Of a stretch of 64,000 nt of DNA, positions 32,084 to 40,914 are shown one piece after another. The stretch is from Streptomyces acidiscabies. Lineage in GTDB: Bacteria > Actinomycetota > Actinomycetes > Streptomycetales > Streptomycetaceae. Numbering within the stretch: the stretch's first letter is position 1; every line of letters starts with the position of its first letter. The notes under the pieces were generated by a model. It made no database searches. It had not been told where the DNA came from and worked only from the letters and a program-made list of their open reading frames with translations. The stretch is from contig NZ_JAGJBY010000001.1 in assembly GCF_020010905.1 (NCBI RefSeq), forward strand, positions 1,136,001-1,200,000. The letters run 5' to 3'. The translations under genes were made by a program, and so were the position numbers.

Positions 32084-32452
32084 AGTGCCCCGAGAAAGCG
32101 GTGCGTAGTGCGGTTAGCGCGCGGACGGGGCGGTAGTTCTCCGGGTTTACCCGTGTAGTACTCGGCTACGGAAGGGCCGCCCGGGGCGCCGCTGGGGCGC
32201 TCCTGGTACTACCCGGGGACTACTTCAGGGTGACGATCCGGGTGTCGTTGTCGATCGACGTGTCCCGTCGGTGTGGGCTGAGCGGCCGTGAACAGGTAGC
32301 GTGCGTATCTCAGCCATCCCGCACAATGGATGGCACAGGTGCGCCCGAGCACGATCGGACGCGGACGTCGACGCGGCCCACAGGTCCGCTCCGTCCGTTC
32401 CGCGGCCCGAGACACCGCACCCGACAGACGGCGTAGGAGAGAAGCGATACCT
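32084..32452. other. Non-coding region between divergent MFS and DUF3027 genes
   Basis: 369 bp without a supported gene. It holds a dispersed-family cluster: GTAGTACTCGGCTACGG at about 32155 and the exact 19-mer GGTACTACCCGGGGACTAC at 32205-32223, which recurs at 54085. Promoters for both flanking genes must lie here, but no box pair is strong enough to name. AGGAGAG at about 32436 is the ribosome site of the DUF3027 gene. Confidence 0.6.
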
Positions 32453-33376
32453 GTGAGCGCAGCGACCACGCGAAGCCGCACCCCCGACCGCCTGTGCGCG
32501 GAGGCCGTCGACCTCGCACGCACCGCAGCCGAGGAGGCGGCGGCCCCCGGAGTCGTCGGTGAGCACGTGGGCCTCGTCTCCGAGGGTGACCGCGTCGTCA
32601 CCCACTTCTTCGAGTGCAAGGAACTCGGCTACCGGGGCTGGCGCTGGGCGGCGACCGTCGCGCGCGCGTCCCGCGCCAAGGTCGTGACGCTCGACGAGGT
32701 CGTCATGCTCCCCGGCCCCGACGCGGTCCTCGCGCCCGAGTGGGTGCCGTGGAGCGAGCGCCTGCGCCCCGGCGACCTCGGCCCCGGCGACCTCCTGCCG
32801 ACCGACGCGGACGACGACCGCCTGGAGTCCGGGTACGCCGACGACCGCCTCGCCCTCGGCGACTCCGGCGACGACGAGCCCGAGCTGGAACTCACCGCCG
32901 CCGCGTCCGCCGACGCCGAGGACACGCCCGACCTCGCGGTGCCGCCCGCCCGTGGCACGATCGCCGCCGTCGCCGACGAACTCGGTCTGCGCCGCGCCCG
33001 CGTCCTGTCCCGCTACGGCCTCCACATCGCCGCCGACCGCTGGGAAGAGGCGTTCGGCGCGCAGACCCCGATGGCCCAGGCCGCCCCCGCGACCTGTGTG
33101 AGCTGCGGTTTCCTCACGCCGATCGGCGGCAGCCTCGGCCGGGCGTTCGGCGTGTGCGCGAACGAGTTCTCGCCCGCCGACGGCCGCGTCGTCTCCCTCA
33201 CGTACGGGTGCGGCGGCCACTCCGAGGCGGCGGTCATGCCCGCGCCGACGCGGCCCGCTCTGCCGGTGGTCGACGAGACCCAGGTGGACCCGTTCCCGCT
33301 GCGGCCCGCCGCGGATTCGGGGTCGGTGCCGGTGGGGGACGGGGACGAGGAGACGGCTGAGCTGGGGCACTCGTAG
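32453..33376 (+). CDS. DUF3027 protein
   Basis: 307 aa from GTG 32453, after AGGAGAG. The DUF3027 features are clear: EHVGLVSEGDRVVTHFFECK, GYRGWRWAATVARAS, VLAPEWVPWSERLRPGDLGPGDLLPT and the late zinc-like pair CVSCGFLTPIGG ... GVCANEFSPADGRVVSL. The middle is acidic and poorly conserved. A conserved actinobacterial protein of unknown function, probably cytoplasmic. A dense group of dispersed words follows its stop. Confidence 0.93.
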   Translation: MSAATTRSRTPDRLCAEAVDLARTAAEEAAAPGVVGEHVGLVSEGDRVVTHFFECKELGYRGWRWAATVARASRAKVVTLDEVVMLPGPDAVLAPEWVPWSERLRPGDLGPGDLLPTDADDDRLESGYADDRLALGDSGDDEPELELTAAASADAEDTPDLAVPPARGTIAAVADELGLRRARVLSRYGLHIAADRWEEAFGAQTPMAQAAPATCVSCGFLTPIGGSLGRAFGVCANEFSPADGRVVSLTYGCGGHSEAAVMPAPTRPALPVVDETQVDPFPLRPAADSGSVPVGDGDEETAELGHS

Positions 33377-33388
33377 CTCATTCGGCGG

Positions 33389-33447
33389 AGTACCGGGGAG
33401 TGAGTACCTGAGGGTGGCTACCTGCGGGGGACTACCCGGGTACTACG
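33389..33447. repeat. Cluster of dispersed GTAC/CTAC words
   Basis: Between the DUF3027 stop and the end of the next gene are GAGTACC, GGCTACC, GGGGACTACCCGGGTACTAC and related words in quick succession. Similar clusters are at 43384, 45265, 54084 and 61476. Confidence 0.6.
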
Positions 33448-34643
33448 CGCTCGGGTGGTCGGCAGTCCAGGCAGAGGGTGCCTGGGGGTGTGGGGCGGCG
33501 GTAGGGGCGCTCGCACTCGGGGCAGGCCGTGGGGTTTCGGAGACCCCGGGGGACTACGGGTTGTACGGGTACGAGGCTGTCGGCGGCGGTCGCCGGGGGC
33601 GCGTCCGGCGTGGGGTCCACGGGTAGTACCGGGCGCCCTGGGCCGAAGTACGGGACGGGTGGGAGCTGGGCCGTCAGTCGGTGGGCCACGAAGGCTGCCG
33701 GGCGGTAGAGGGGGTCCAGCGGGAGGTTCTCGGTCAGGGCTCGGCGGACCGTTCCCGTGGAGACCTCGCGTTCCAGCCAGGCGGCGACGCCGGGGGAGAG
33801 GTGGGCGATGTCGGTGGCGGAGAGGTAGAGGCGGGGGTCGTGGCGGCGGAGGTCGGCCAGGACTTCGGAGGCTTTCTGGAAGATGCCGGGGGTTGTGCAG
33901 GAGGGTTGGGGGACGGAGGGGAGGGCCTTCTGGCGGGGTTTCTGCGGGGGGTTGGGGCCGAGGCAGGGGGAGTGGTCCGGGGGGTTGGGGGGTCGGTTGT
34001 GGTGGAGTTGGGCGCCGTGGGGTTGGGTGCCGGGGCTCCCGTTGCCGAAGCTTCCGTTGCGAGGGCTCTCGGCGGCGTAACTCCCGCTGGGGTGGCCCCC
34101 GTTGTCGCGCCCTTCGCTGTCGCGGTCCCGGTTGGCGTGGCTTCGCGTGCTGTGGCTGTGCGTGTCGTGGGTCCGGCCGTCGTGCTCCCCGGTGCAGTCG
34201 CCTTCGGGGTCGGAGTTCCTGGGGGTGTGGCTCTTGCCGCTGTGGGCAGGCCTGTTCGTGCGGCCCGGGTAGTTGCAGGAGACGGTTCGCGTGATGATCC
34301 GGCCGCCTTGGATCTGCTCAGGCGTACGGCGCAGGTAGCCGTGGTGCTCCAACTCCCGTAGCCCCGCCGAGATGCGGTCCACGCCCTCGGGGAAACGTCC
34401 GGCGAGGGACTTGATGGCGATGCAGGCACCTGCGGGAAGCGACTGGATGTGGACGCCGAGTCCGATCGCGAGCAGCGACAGGTCCGGATGCTGGGCGAGG
34501 TGGTTGCCGATCACCGTGAAGCGTTCGGTGAGGCGGGTGTTGTCGTGAACCAGACCTGCGTGCGGATGACGCCGGTTCGGGTGTTTCCCGTCACGGGGAC
34601 GGGACCGGGTACGCGAGGACGCGTTAATGTCGTTGGTATCCAT
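33432..34643 (-). CDS. Helix-turn-helix / zinc-ribbon protein, paralogue of 1223-2332
   Basis: 403 aa from ATG 34643 (AGGAAGAAG upstream). The N-terminal region (about 25-125) is a winged-helix segment, LTERFTVIGNHLAQHPDLSL ... GVDRISAGLRELEHHGYLRR. A long His/Ser/Gly/Arg-rich stretch (about 130-265) is low complexity and likely disordered. Then a helical domain (ASEVLADLRRHDPRLYLS ... REVSTGTVRRALTENLP) and a final zinc ribbon, CPECERPYRRPTPPGTLCLDC. The order HTH, middle helices and ribbon matches 1223-2332. It probably binds DNA. Such proteins recur in several copies in Streptomyces without known role. Confidence 0.8.
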   Translation of the reverse strand: MDTNDINASSRTRSRPRDGKHPNRRHPHAGLVHDNTRLTERFTVIGNHLAQHPDLSLLAIGLGVHIQSLPAGACIAIKSLAGRFPEGVDRISAGLRELEHHGYLRRTPEQIQGGRIITRTVSCNYPGRTNRPAHSGKSHTPRNSDPEGDCTGEHDGRTHDTHSHSTRSHANRDRDSEGRDNGGHPSGSYAAESPRNGSFGNGSPGTQPHGAQLHHNRPPNPPDHSPCLGPNPPQKPRQKALPSVPQPSCTTPGIFQKASEVLADLRRHDPRLYLSATDIAHLSPGVAAWLEREVSTGTVRRALTENLPLDPLYRPAAFVAHRLTAQLPPVPYFGPGRPVLPVDPTPDAPPATAADSLVPVQPVVPRGLRNPTACPECERPYRRPTPPGTLCLDCRPPERVVPG

Positions 34644-34872
34644 CGGGAAGCAGGCTTCTTCCTTGGTGGTGAGGCCCTCGCATTGGGATGCCAGTCCCGG
34701 CGGGGGCCGTTGAATTTCTGAAGCTGTGTGAGGCAGAGCGTAAGGCATACAACCCTCCCCAGATCAAGTCCGGTTGGCGAACATCACTCACCGGAGTGAC
34801 CACGACTCCCGCTCGCCGGGCGCGGGCGGGAGGGGTGGGGTTTGGCAGGTTTCTTTTCCCTCACTGTTCCTT

Positions 34873-35331
34873 TCAGGAGGGGCTGGCAGTACCGGGGCAC
34901 GGAAACCCGGGTTCCGGCGAGCCCAACGCGACCTCGGCCCAGACGGTTTTACGCGGGGTGGGCCCCTCGGTGACGCCCCACGCGGTGCTCAGCGCGTGCA
35001 CGAGGGCGAGCCCGTACCCCGACTCGGCGTCGGGCCCGGAGAGTTGAGGCTGGGGGAGACGGTCGGTCCGGGTGTCGGAGACCTCGATACGGAGGGTGCC
35101 GCCGAGGTCCTGGAGGAGCAGCAGGAAGTCCCGTCCGGGTACGCGGCCGTGCTGGACGGCGTTGTTGGCGAGCTCGGCGATGACGAGACGGGCGGGGTCC
35201 AACGGGAGTCCCCAGGAACGGAGTTGTTCCGTGGAGAGGAGGCGTGCGAGGCGGGCGCCTCGGCGGGTGGGGGAGAGTTGAACGCTGAAGTGGTGGACGG
35301 GGGTTGTGGGTTGGGGGAGTTTCTGAATCAC
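34873..35331 (-). CDS. Anti-sigma-factor-like ATP-binding protein (HATPase)
   Basis: 152 aa. A GHKL-type ATPase of the SpoIIAB/RsbW group: N box VIAELANNAVQHGRVPG, G1 box IEVSDTRTDR, and the G2-like GYGLALVHALSTAWGV. Many Streptomyces genes of this kind lie next to XRE-DUF5753/DUF397 pairs, as here (divergent, 150 bp away), and appear to form one regulatory module. They may act as anti-sigma kinases; no cognate sigma factor is adjacent. Confidence 0.9.
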   Translation of the reverse strand: MIQKLPQPTTPVHHFSVQLSPTRRGARLARLLSTEQLRSWGLPLDPARLVIAELANNAVQHGRVPGRDFLLLLQDLGGTLRIEVSDTRTDRLPQPQLSGPDAESGYGLALVHALSTAWGVTEGPTPRKTVWAEVALGSPEPGFPCPGTASPS

Positions 35332-35481
35332 GTCACACAGAGTGGTCGGATTCGCTTACCGTTTCAGTGATATCGCCACTGCGTAGAGCGACTGTCCAAT
35401 CGCTGTCCAACCGTGTCGACGCTGTAGAGGTGGGCTCCGGGGTAGGTCGCGAGCAGAGCCGTACGACCGAGGGAGCACGGA

Positions 35482-36339
35482 ATGCACGGTGAGGGGCGAG
35501 CCGAGAGGGACGGGCCGGGGTGGGAGGTCGACCCCGAGGACGAGTGGGGAGTCGCCGTACTCATCTGCGTGGGGCGGCAGTTGAAGCTGTGGCGTGAGGC
35601 CGCGGGGATGAAGGTCGTCGACTTCGCCAAGGCGATCGGGTACGGCGAGGACATGGTCTACAAGGTTGAGTCCGGGATGCGGATCCCCCGGCGGCCGTAT
35701 CTGGACAAGGCCGACAGCGTGTTGGGGGCGGGTGGCCGCGTCTCGGCGATGTGGGACGACGTGGAGAAGGTCAAGTACCGGAAGAGCGCCCGGAGTCTGG
35801 CGGAGATGGAGATGAAGGCCGTCCAACTCCTGTCGTACGGCAGCAGGCATGTCCACGGCCTGCTCCAGACCGAGGAGTTCGCGAGGGCGCTGATGGAGAC
35901 GGGGCGCCCCCTGCTCCCGGACGACCGGCTGGAGAAGGAGGTGGCCGGACGCATGGCAAGGCAGCGGATCTTCAGCCGCTCACCGGCACCCGAACTCAGC
36001 TTCGTCATCGAGGAGATGGCGCTGAGGCGGCCGGTCGGAGGCGTACGGGTCTGGCGCGGCCAGCTCGAACACATCCTGGACGTAGGTCAGTTGCGCAACG
36101 TGGAGATCCAAGTACTGCCCACCGCCCGCTGGAACCACCCCGGCAACGGAGGCCGCATCCAGATCCTCAAGTTCGCGGACGGCTCGGCGATCGGCCGCCA
36201 GGAAGACGGCGACGGCCGCCCCGTGGACGACCCGAAAAGCCTGATGATCCTCGAAATGAGCTACGGCGCCATCCGCGGCGAGGCCCATTCGGTGAAGGAA
36301 TCCCGGGTGTTCATCGAGCAACTGTTGGGAGAGACATGA
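35482..36339 (+). CDS. XRE-family HTH regulator with DUF5753 domain (WhiJ-like)
   Basis: 285 aa. Helix-turn-helix at about 30-80 (VGRQLKLWREAAGMKVVDFA ... YGEDMVYKVESGMRIPR), then the DUF5753 domain (about 105-280) with VQLLSYGSRHVHGLLQTEEF, the counterpart of the usual IPGLLQTxEY, and IEEMALRRPVGGVRVWRGQL. The DUF397 partner overlaps its stop. It belongs to the developmental-regulator group represented by WhiJ. It shares architecture with the regulator at 4668-5507, but is a separate, diverged copy. Confidence 0.93.
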   Translation: MHGEGRAERDGPGWEVDPEDEWGVAVLICVGRQLKLWREAAGMKVVDFAKAIGYGEDMVYKVESGMRIPRRPYLDKADSVLGAGGRVSAMWDDVEKVKYRKSARSLAEMEMKAVQLLSYGSRHVHGLLQTEEFARALMETGRPLLPDDRLEKEVAGRMARQRIFSRSPAPELSFVIEEMALRRPVGGVRVWRGQLEHILDVGQLRNVEIQVLPTARWNHPGNGGRIQILKFADGSAIGRQEDGDGRPVDDPKSLMILEMSYGAIRGEAHSVKESRVFIEQLLGET

Positions 36340-36545
36340 GCCACCACCCCGCACTCGGCGAAGCCGTCCGACCGGCATGGTTCAAGAGCAGCTACAGCAG
36401 CGGCAGCGAGGGCGACTCCTGCGTCGAGGTCGCCAACACTCCCAGCACCATCCACATCCGCGACACCAAGTACCGCGACTCCAGCCCCCGCCTCGCTGTG
36501 ACTCCCGCCACTTGGACCGGCTTCCTCGCCTACGCCTCCCGGTGA
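36336..36545 (+). CDS. DUF397 protein
   Basis: 69 aa, ATGA overlap with the XRE gene. Single DUF397 motif: AWFKSSYSSGSEGDSCVEVA, then IHIRDTKYRDSSPRLAVTP and WTGFLAYAS. It is the normal-length form, in contrast to the duplicated copy at 4421-4684. Presumed modulator of its XRE neighbour. Confidence 0.93.
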   Translation: MSHHPALGEAVRPAWFKSSYSSGSEGDSCVEVANTPSTIHIRDTKYRDSSPRLAVTPATWTGFLAYASR

Positions 36546-36638
36546 ACGCCGTACGCCCCCTCACACCCCGTAATACCGAAGTACGCCCCTGTAAGACCTG
36601 AGCGGTACGGTCTCCTCACGCCGATGAGGAGAGTGAAC

Positions 36639-39600
36639 GTGAGTAACTTCGTGCGGCCCGCGACCGAGGGCGCCGACCCCTTCGGCACCGCCCGGCTGCG
36701 GCGCGGGGTCCTGGACGCCTGGGCGACCAGTCCCGCCCGCTTCCGGGAGGACGCGAACGCCGAGGAGGACCTCGTACTCGGGGGTTACCGCGATCGGCTG
36801 ATCGTCGAGCTCGCCCAGAACGCCGCCGACGCCGCCGCCCGCGCAGGCGTACCGGGACGACTCCGGCTCACTCTCAGGGAGGGCGTACTCGTCGCCGCCA
36901 ACACCGGCGCCCCCCTGGACGCCGCCGGAGTCGAGTCGCTCTCGACCCTCAGGGCATCGGCGAAACGCGACACCCCGTCCATCGGCCGCTTCGGCGTCGG
37001 CTTCGCGGCGGTCCTGTCCGTCACCGACGAGCCGGCGGTCGTCGGACGGCACGGCGGCGTGCGCTGGTCCCTCGCCGAGGCCCGCGAACTCGCCGCCGAC
37101 ACGGCCCGCCACAGCCCCGGCCTGGGCGACGAGGTACGCCGCCGCGACGGCCACGTACCCGTACTACGCCTGCCGTACGCCGCCGAGGGCACCGCCCCCG
37201 ACACGTACGACACGGCCGTCATCCTCCCCCTGCGGGACACGGCGGCGGCCGACCTCGCCGAGCGCCTGCTCGACGCCGTGGACGACAGCCTGCTGCTGAC
37301 CCTCGCGGGGCTGGAGGAGGTCGTCGTCGAGGTCGGGGACGACGCCCGCACCCTGTGGCGCCGCACCGACGGTCACCTCACGGTCGTAGAGGACTCCCGC
37401 GACGGTACGACGACCTGGCGCACCCTCTCCGCGCACGGCGAGACCGCGCCGGACCTCCTCGCCGACCGCCCGGTGGAGGAACGCCTGCGCCCGCACTGGT
37501 CGTTGACATGGGCGGTCCCGGTCGATACCAGAGGACTACCGGTACGACCCCGGACGGCCCCCGTCCTGCACGCCCCCACCCCCAGCGACGAGCCCCTCGG
37601 CGTCCCCGCCCTCCTCATCGCCTCGTTCCCCCTCGACACCACCCGCCGCCACGCCGCCCCCGGCCCCCTGACCGACTTCCTGGTCCAGCGCGCGGCCGAC
37701 ACGTACGCCGAACTCCTCGCGGGCTGGCGCCCCGTGGACACCGGCATCATCGACCTGGTCCCGGGCCCGCTCGGCAAGGGCGAACTGGACGGCGCGCTCC
37801 GTCAGGCCGTGCTGGAGCGGCTGCCGCGCACCGCGTTCCTGCCGCCCGCCGCGCGACAGGGCGACCGGCCCGGCGAGACAGCGGGCCCGGCCTTCGGCGT
37901 CGCCGGGGACCTGTACGCCGGAAGCGCTACGGGCGCGGATGGCTCCGAGGTACTACCCCTCCCGGGGGACGACCTGGGAGCTACCCCCGAAGTACTCCTC
38001 CCCGAAGCCCTCCGCCCCCGAGACGCCGAGGTCGTCGAGGGCGCGGGCGCCGACACCGTCCAGGTCCTCGCCGAAGTCCTCCCCACCCTCCTCCCCGCAG
38101 GCCTGGAGCGCCGCGTCGAGCTGCGCACCCTCGGCGTCACCCGGGTCCCCCTCGCGGACGTCGTCGACCGGCTCGCCGGGCTGGAGAAGGACCCGGAGTG
38201 GTGGTACCGGCTGTACGACAGCCTCGCGGGCACCGACCCGGAACGCCTCTCGGGCCTGCCCGTCCCCCTTGCCGACGGTCGCACCACCATCGGCCCCCGC
38301 CAGATCCTGCTTCCCCTCCCCGACACGGCGACCGGCACCGACCCGGAGATCCTCGCCCGCCTCGGCCTCAAGGTCGCGCACGAGGACGCCGCGCACCCCC
38401 TGCTGGAGAAGCTCGGCGCGCTCCCGGCGACACCCCGGGCGATCCTGACGACTCCCCAGGTCCGCGCGGCTGTCGCCGCCTCCCTGGACGACGACGGCGG
38501 CGCGTGGGACGAAGACGCCCCGGACGCCGAGGAGTTGGCGGACACCGTGCTCGCCCTCGTCCGCGAGGCGGGCCTCGAACCCGGCGACGAACCCTGGCTC
38601 GGCGCCCTCGCCCTGCCCGACGAGGACGGCGAACTCGTGCCCGCCGGTGAACTCGTCCTGCCCGGCAGCCCGTTCGCCTCCGTCATCCGCGAGGGCGAAC
38701 TTGCCGAGGTCGACCACGAGTTGGCCGACAAGTGGGGCGAACAGCCCCTCACCGCCTGCGGCGTGCTCGCGAACTTCGCCCTCGTCCGCGCCACCGACGT
38801 CGTCCTCGACCCCGACGAACTGGAGCCCCGCGAGGGCGACTTCGCCGAACCCGACGACGCGGGCCTGCTGGACGCCGTCGACGTCTGGGCCGAGGACGTC
38901 CTGGACCGCTTCCCCGACTCGCCGGTCCCCCCGGTCGCGACGGAACTCGTCGCCGTCCGCGACCTGGACCTCGTGGACGACGACAAGTGGCCCCAGGCGC
39001 TGGCCCTGTTGGCACAGCCGCCGCTGCGCGACGCCCTGGTCCAGCCGCTGCGCATCCTGCTGCCCGACGGCACCCACGAGGTCGTACGGCCGTACACCGC
39101 CTGGTGGTTGAGGGGTCACCCGGTCCTCGACGGCCGCCGCCCGGCAGGCCTGCTCGCGGCGGGCGGCGACCCGCTGCTGCGCGGACTGTACGACGAGGCC
39201 GACGCGACCGGCTTCGACGACGAACAGGTCCTGCGCGCCCTGGGAGTTCGCACGTCCGTGTCCGCGCTCCTCGAAGAGCCCGGCGGCGGCGCCGAACTCC
39301 TGGAGCGGCTCGCCGACCCGGACCGCGAGGTCACCCCGTCCCAACTCCACGGCCTCTACGGAGCCTTGGCCGAACTCGACCCCGAACAGGTCACGCTCCC
39401 GGACGACTTGAGGGCCGTGGTCGACGGCTCGGTGGACGTCGTGGACGCGGCCGACGCCGTCGTCGTGGACTCCCCGGACCTCCTCCCCTTCACCGACGGC
39501 ACCCCCTTGCTGCCCGTACGCCCCACCAGGGCCGCCGAGTTGGCGGAACTCTTCCAGGTGCGCCGCCTCAGCGAGTCCGTCACCGGCGAGGTCGACTCCG

Positions 39601-39875
39601 AGGGCGCCGAGCACGACGTACCCGACTCCGTCGCCCTGCTCCTCGGCTCCCGTACCCCCAAGTCGTACGTGGAGCACGACGAGTTGATCGTCGACGGCGT
39701 CGAGATCGACTGGCGGCTCACCGACGGCGGCGTGCTGCACGCGTCGACCCTCGAAGGTGTCGCCGCCGGGCTCGCGTGGGCGGCGGGGCAGTGGCCCCGG
39801 CGGTTCGAGGTGGCGGCGCTGCTGGAGGACCCGTCCAGGACGGGGGAGTTGGCGCGGGACCGCTGGTTCGACTGA
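36639..39875 (+). CDS. Large sacsin-N-terminal-like ATPase
   Basis: 1,078 aa from GTG 36639, preceded by AGGAGAG at 5 nt. The N-terminal 200 residues are an Hsp90-type GHKL ATPase: RLIVELAQNAADAAARAG (N box), GVLVAANTGAPLDAAGVES (G1, Asn-Thr-Gly in place of the Asp-x-Gly of Hsp90) and SIGRFGVGFAAVLSV (G2 lid). It resembles the sacsin/HATPase_c_3 group. The remaining about 850 residues are acidic, repetitive alpha/beta without a known domain. It is probably a cytoplasmic chaperone-like or DNA-associated ATPase; role unknown. A dispersed word lies in frame at 37950-37998 (EVLPLPGDDLGATPEVLLP). The gene follows the XRE/DUF397 pair by 93 bp. Confidence 0.85.
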   Translation: MSNFVRPATEGADPFGTARLRRGVLDAWATSPARFREDANAEEDLVLGGYRDRLIVELAQNAADAAARAGVPGRLRLTLREGVLVAANTGAPLDAAGVESLSTLRASAKRDTPSIGRFGVGFAAVLSVTDEPAVVGRHGGVRWSLAEARELAADTARHSPGLGDEVRRRDGHVPVLRLPYAAEGTAPDTYDTAVILPLRDTAAADLAERLLDAVDDSLLLTLAGLEEVVVEVGDDARTLWRRTDGHLTVVEDSRDGTTTWRTLSAHGETAPDLLADRPVEERLRPHWSLTWAVPVDTRGLPVRPRTAPVLHAPTPSDEPLGVPALLIASFPLDTTRRHAAPGPLTDFLVQRAADTYAELLAGWRPVDTGIIDLVPGPLGKGELDGALRQAVLERLPRTAFLPPAARQGDRPGETAGPAFGVAGDLYAGSATGADGSEVLPLPGDDLGATPEVLLPEALRPRDAEVVEGAGADTVQVLAEVLPTLLPAGLERRVELRTLGVTRVPLADVVDRLAGLEKDPEWWYRLYDSLAGTDPERLSGLPVPLADGRTTIGPRQILLPLPDTATGTDPEILARLGLKVAHEDAAHPLLEKLGALPATPRAILTTPQVRAAVAASLDDDGGAWDEDAPDAEELADTVLALVREAGLEPGDEPWLGALALPDEDGELVPAGELVLPGSPFASVIREGELAEVDHELADKWGEQPLTACGVLANFALVRATDVVLDPDELEPREGDFAEPDDAGLLDAVDVWAEDVLDRFPDSPVPPVATELVAVRDLDLVDDDKWPQALALLAQPPLRDALVQPLRILLPDGTHEVVRPYTAWWLRGHPVLDGRRPAGLLAAGGDPLLRGLYDEADATGFDDEQVLRALGVRTSVSALLEEPGGGAELLERLADPDREVTPSQLHGLYGALAELDPEQVTLPDDLRAVVDGSVDVVDAADAVVVDSPDLLPFTDGTPLLPVRPTRAAELAELFQVRRLSESVTGEVDSEGAEHDVPDSVALLLGSRTPKSYVEHDELIVDGVEIDWRLTDGGVLHASTLEGVAAGLAWAAGQWPRRFEVAALLEDPSRTGELARDRWFD

Positions 39876-40027
39876 GGGGTGGACCCGTAGTCCTTGAGAG
39901 GGACCGGACTGTTCAGGGCAAAGGTTTCACCAAATGCCCTTACATCCGTACAACTGTTCCCAAGGGCTACGGGTCTCACGCGTGAGTCAACAGACTCCCT
40001 GAACATTCATCCCACTGGGGAACGCAC

Positions 40028-40813
40028 ATGCGCATACGCGCCACCGCCACCGCTGCCGTCGTCCTGGGCACCGTGGCTCTCTCGGCCCTCGCCGTTCCGA
40101 CCGCGCAGGCCGCCCCGGCCGCCGGTTCCAAGGTGACCTTCTCGAACGTCAAGATCGCGAAGAACCTCGTGATCGGCGCCTCCGGCCGAGCCTCCTTCGC
40201 CGTCACGTACACCGTGACCAAGCCGGCGAGCCTGAGCGCGAAGTCGCTCCAGACCGGCCCGGCGATCTACCGCGGGACGCTGGCCAAGCCGTCGGACCTC
40301 TTCGTCAGCGAGAACCCCGGCACCTGCAAGGCCCCCTCCGCGACGGTCCTGAACTGCACGGCCGCCCTCGTCTTCAACGTCACCGACGGCGACCTCTCCA
40401 ACTCCGAGACCGGCGCCTGGAAGGTCGGCGGCGTCGCCATCGACGCCAAGAAGGTCCTGGCCTGGCAGGAGAACCTCGGCTCCACCAAGCTCCTGCGCAA
40501 GGCCAAGCTCACCACCGACGCCACCCCGGAGCCGGTGAAGAAGGGCAAGACCATCACGGTCAAGGGCTCGCTCACCCGCGCCAACTGGGAGACCAACAAG
40601 TACGCCGGTTACGGCGCGCAGACGGTCCAGCTCCAGTACAAGAAGGCCGGCGCCACGACCTGGACGACCGTCAAGTCCGTCAAGACCACGGCCAAGGGTG
40701 CGCTGAGCACCACGGTCAAGGCGACGGCCGACGGGTACTACCGGTACAACTTCGTAGCTACGTCGACGACGGGCGCGGTCGCCTCGGCGGCCGACTACGT
40801 CGACGTCCGCTGA
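40028..40813 (+). CDS. Secreted beta-sandwich protein
   Basis: 261 aa. Sec signal MRIRATATAAVVLGTVALSA ... PTAQA|AP, cleavage near residue 29. The mature part has two Ig-like segments: one with cysteines NPGTCKAP ... LNCTAA (a likely disulfide), and a C-terminal one with LTRANWETNKYAGYGAQTVQ and TTWTTVKSVKTTAKGALSTT, typical of actinobacterial extracellular 'calcium-binding'-type proteins. It is expressed alone, with a strong terminator after it. Function unproven; lysine-rich for this genome, consistent with a well-expressed secreted protein. Confidence 0.88.
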   Translation: MRIRATATAAVVLGTVALSALAVPTAQAAPAAGSKVTFSNVKIAKNLVIGASGRASFAVTYTVTKPASLSAKSLQTGPAIYRGTLAKPSDLFVSENPGTCKAPSATVLNCTAALVFNVTDGDLSNSETGAWKVGGVAIDAKKVLAWQENLGSTKLLRKAKLTTDATPEPVKKGKTITVKGSLTRANWETNKYAGYGAQTVQLQYKKAGATTWTTVKSVKTTAKGALSTTVKATADGYYRYNFVATSTTGAVASAADYVDVR

Positions 40814-40856
40814 CCTCGGGTACTACCCCTGAAGAGTTACGCCTCCTGAGACACAC

Positions 40857-40892
40857 AAGAGCGCGGCACCCGGAAACAGGTGCCGCGCTCTT
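40857..40892. terminator. Strong bidirectional hairpin terminator
   Basis: Perfect 14-bp arms AAGAGCGCGGCACC (40857-40870) and GGTGCCGCGCTCTT (40879-40892) with an 8-nt loop, between the convergent secreted protein and P-type ATPase genes. The A and T ends suit both directions. Confidence 0.88.
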
Positions 40893-40914
40893 CTCGACCA
40901 TCGGAACCCAGGGC

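Noticed and set aside
37953..39740. Minus-strand frame of 595 codons
   Set aside because: Antisense of the sacsin-like ATPase; repetitive and without motifs.
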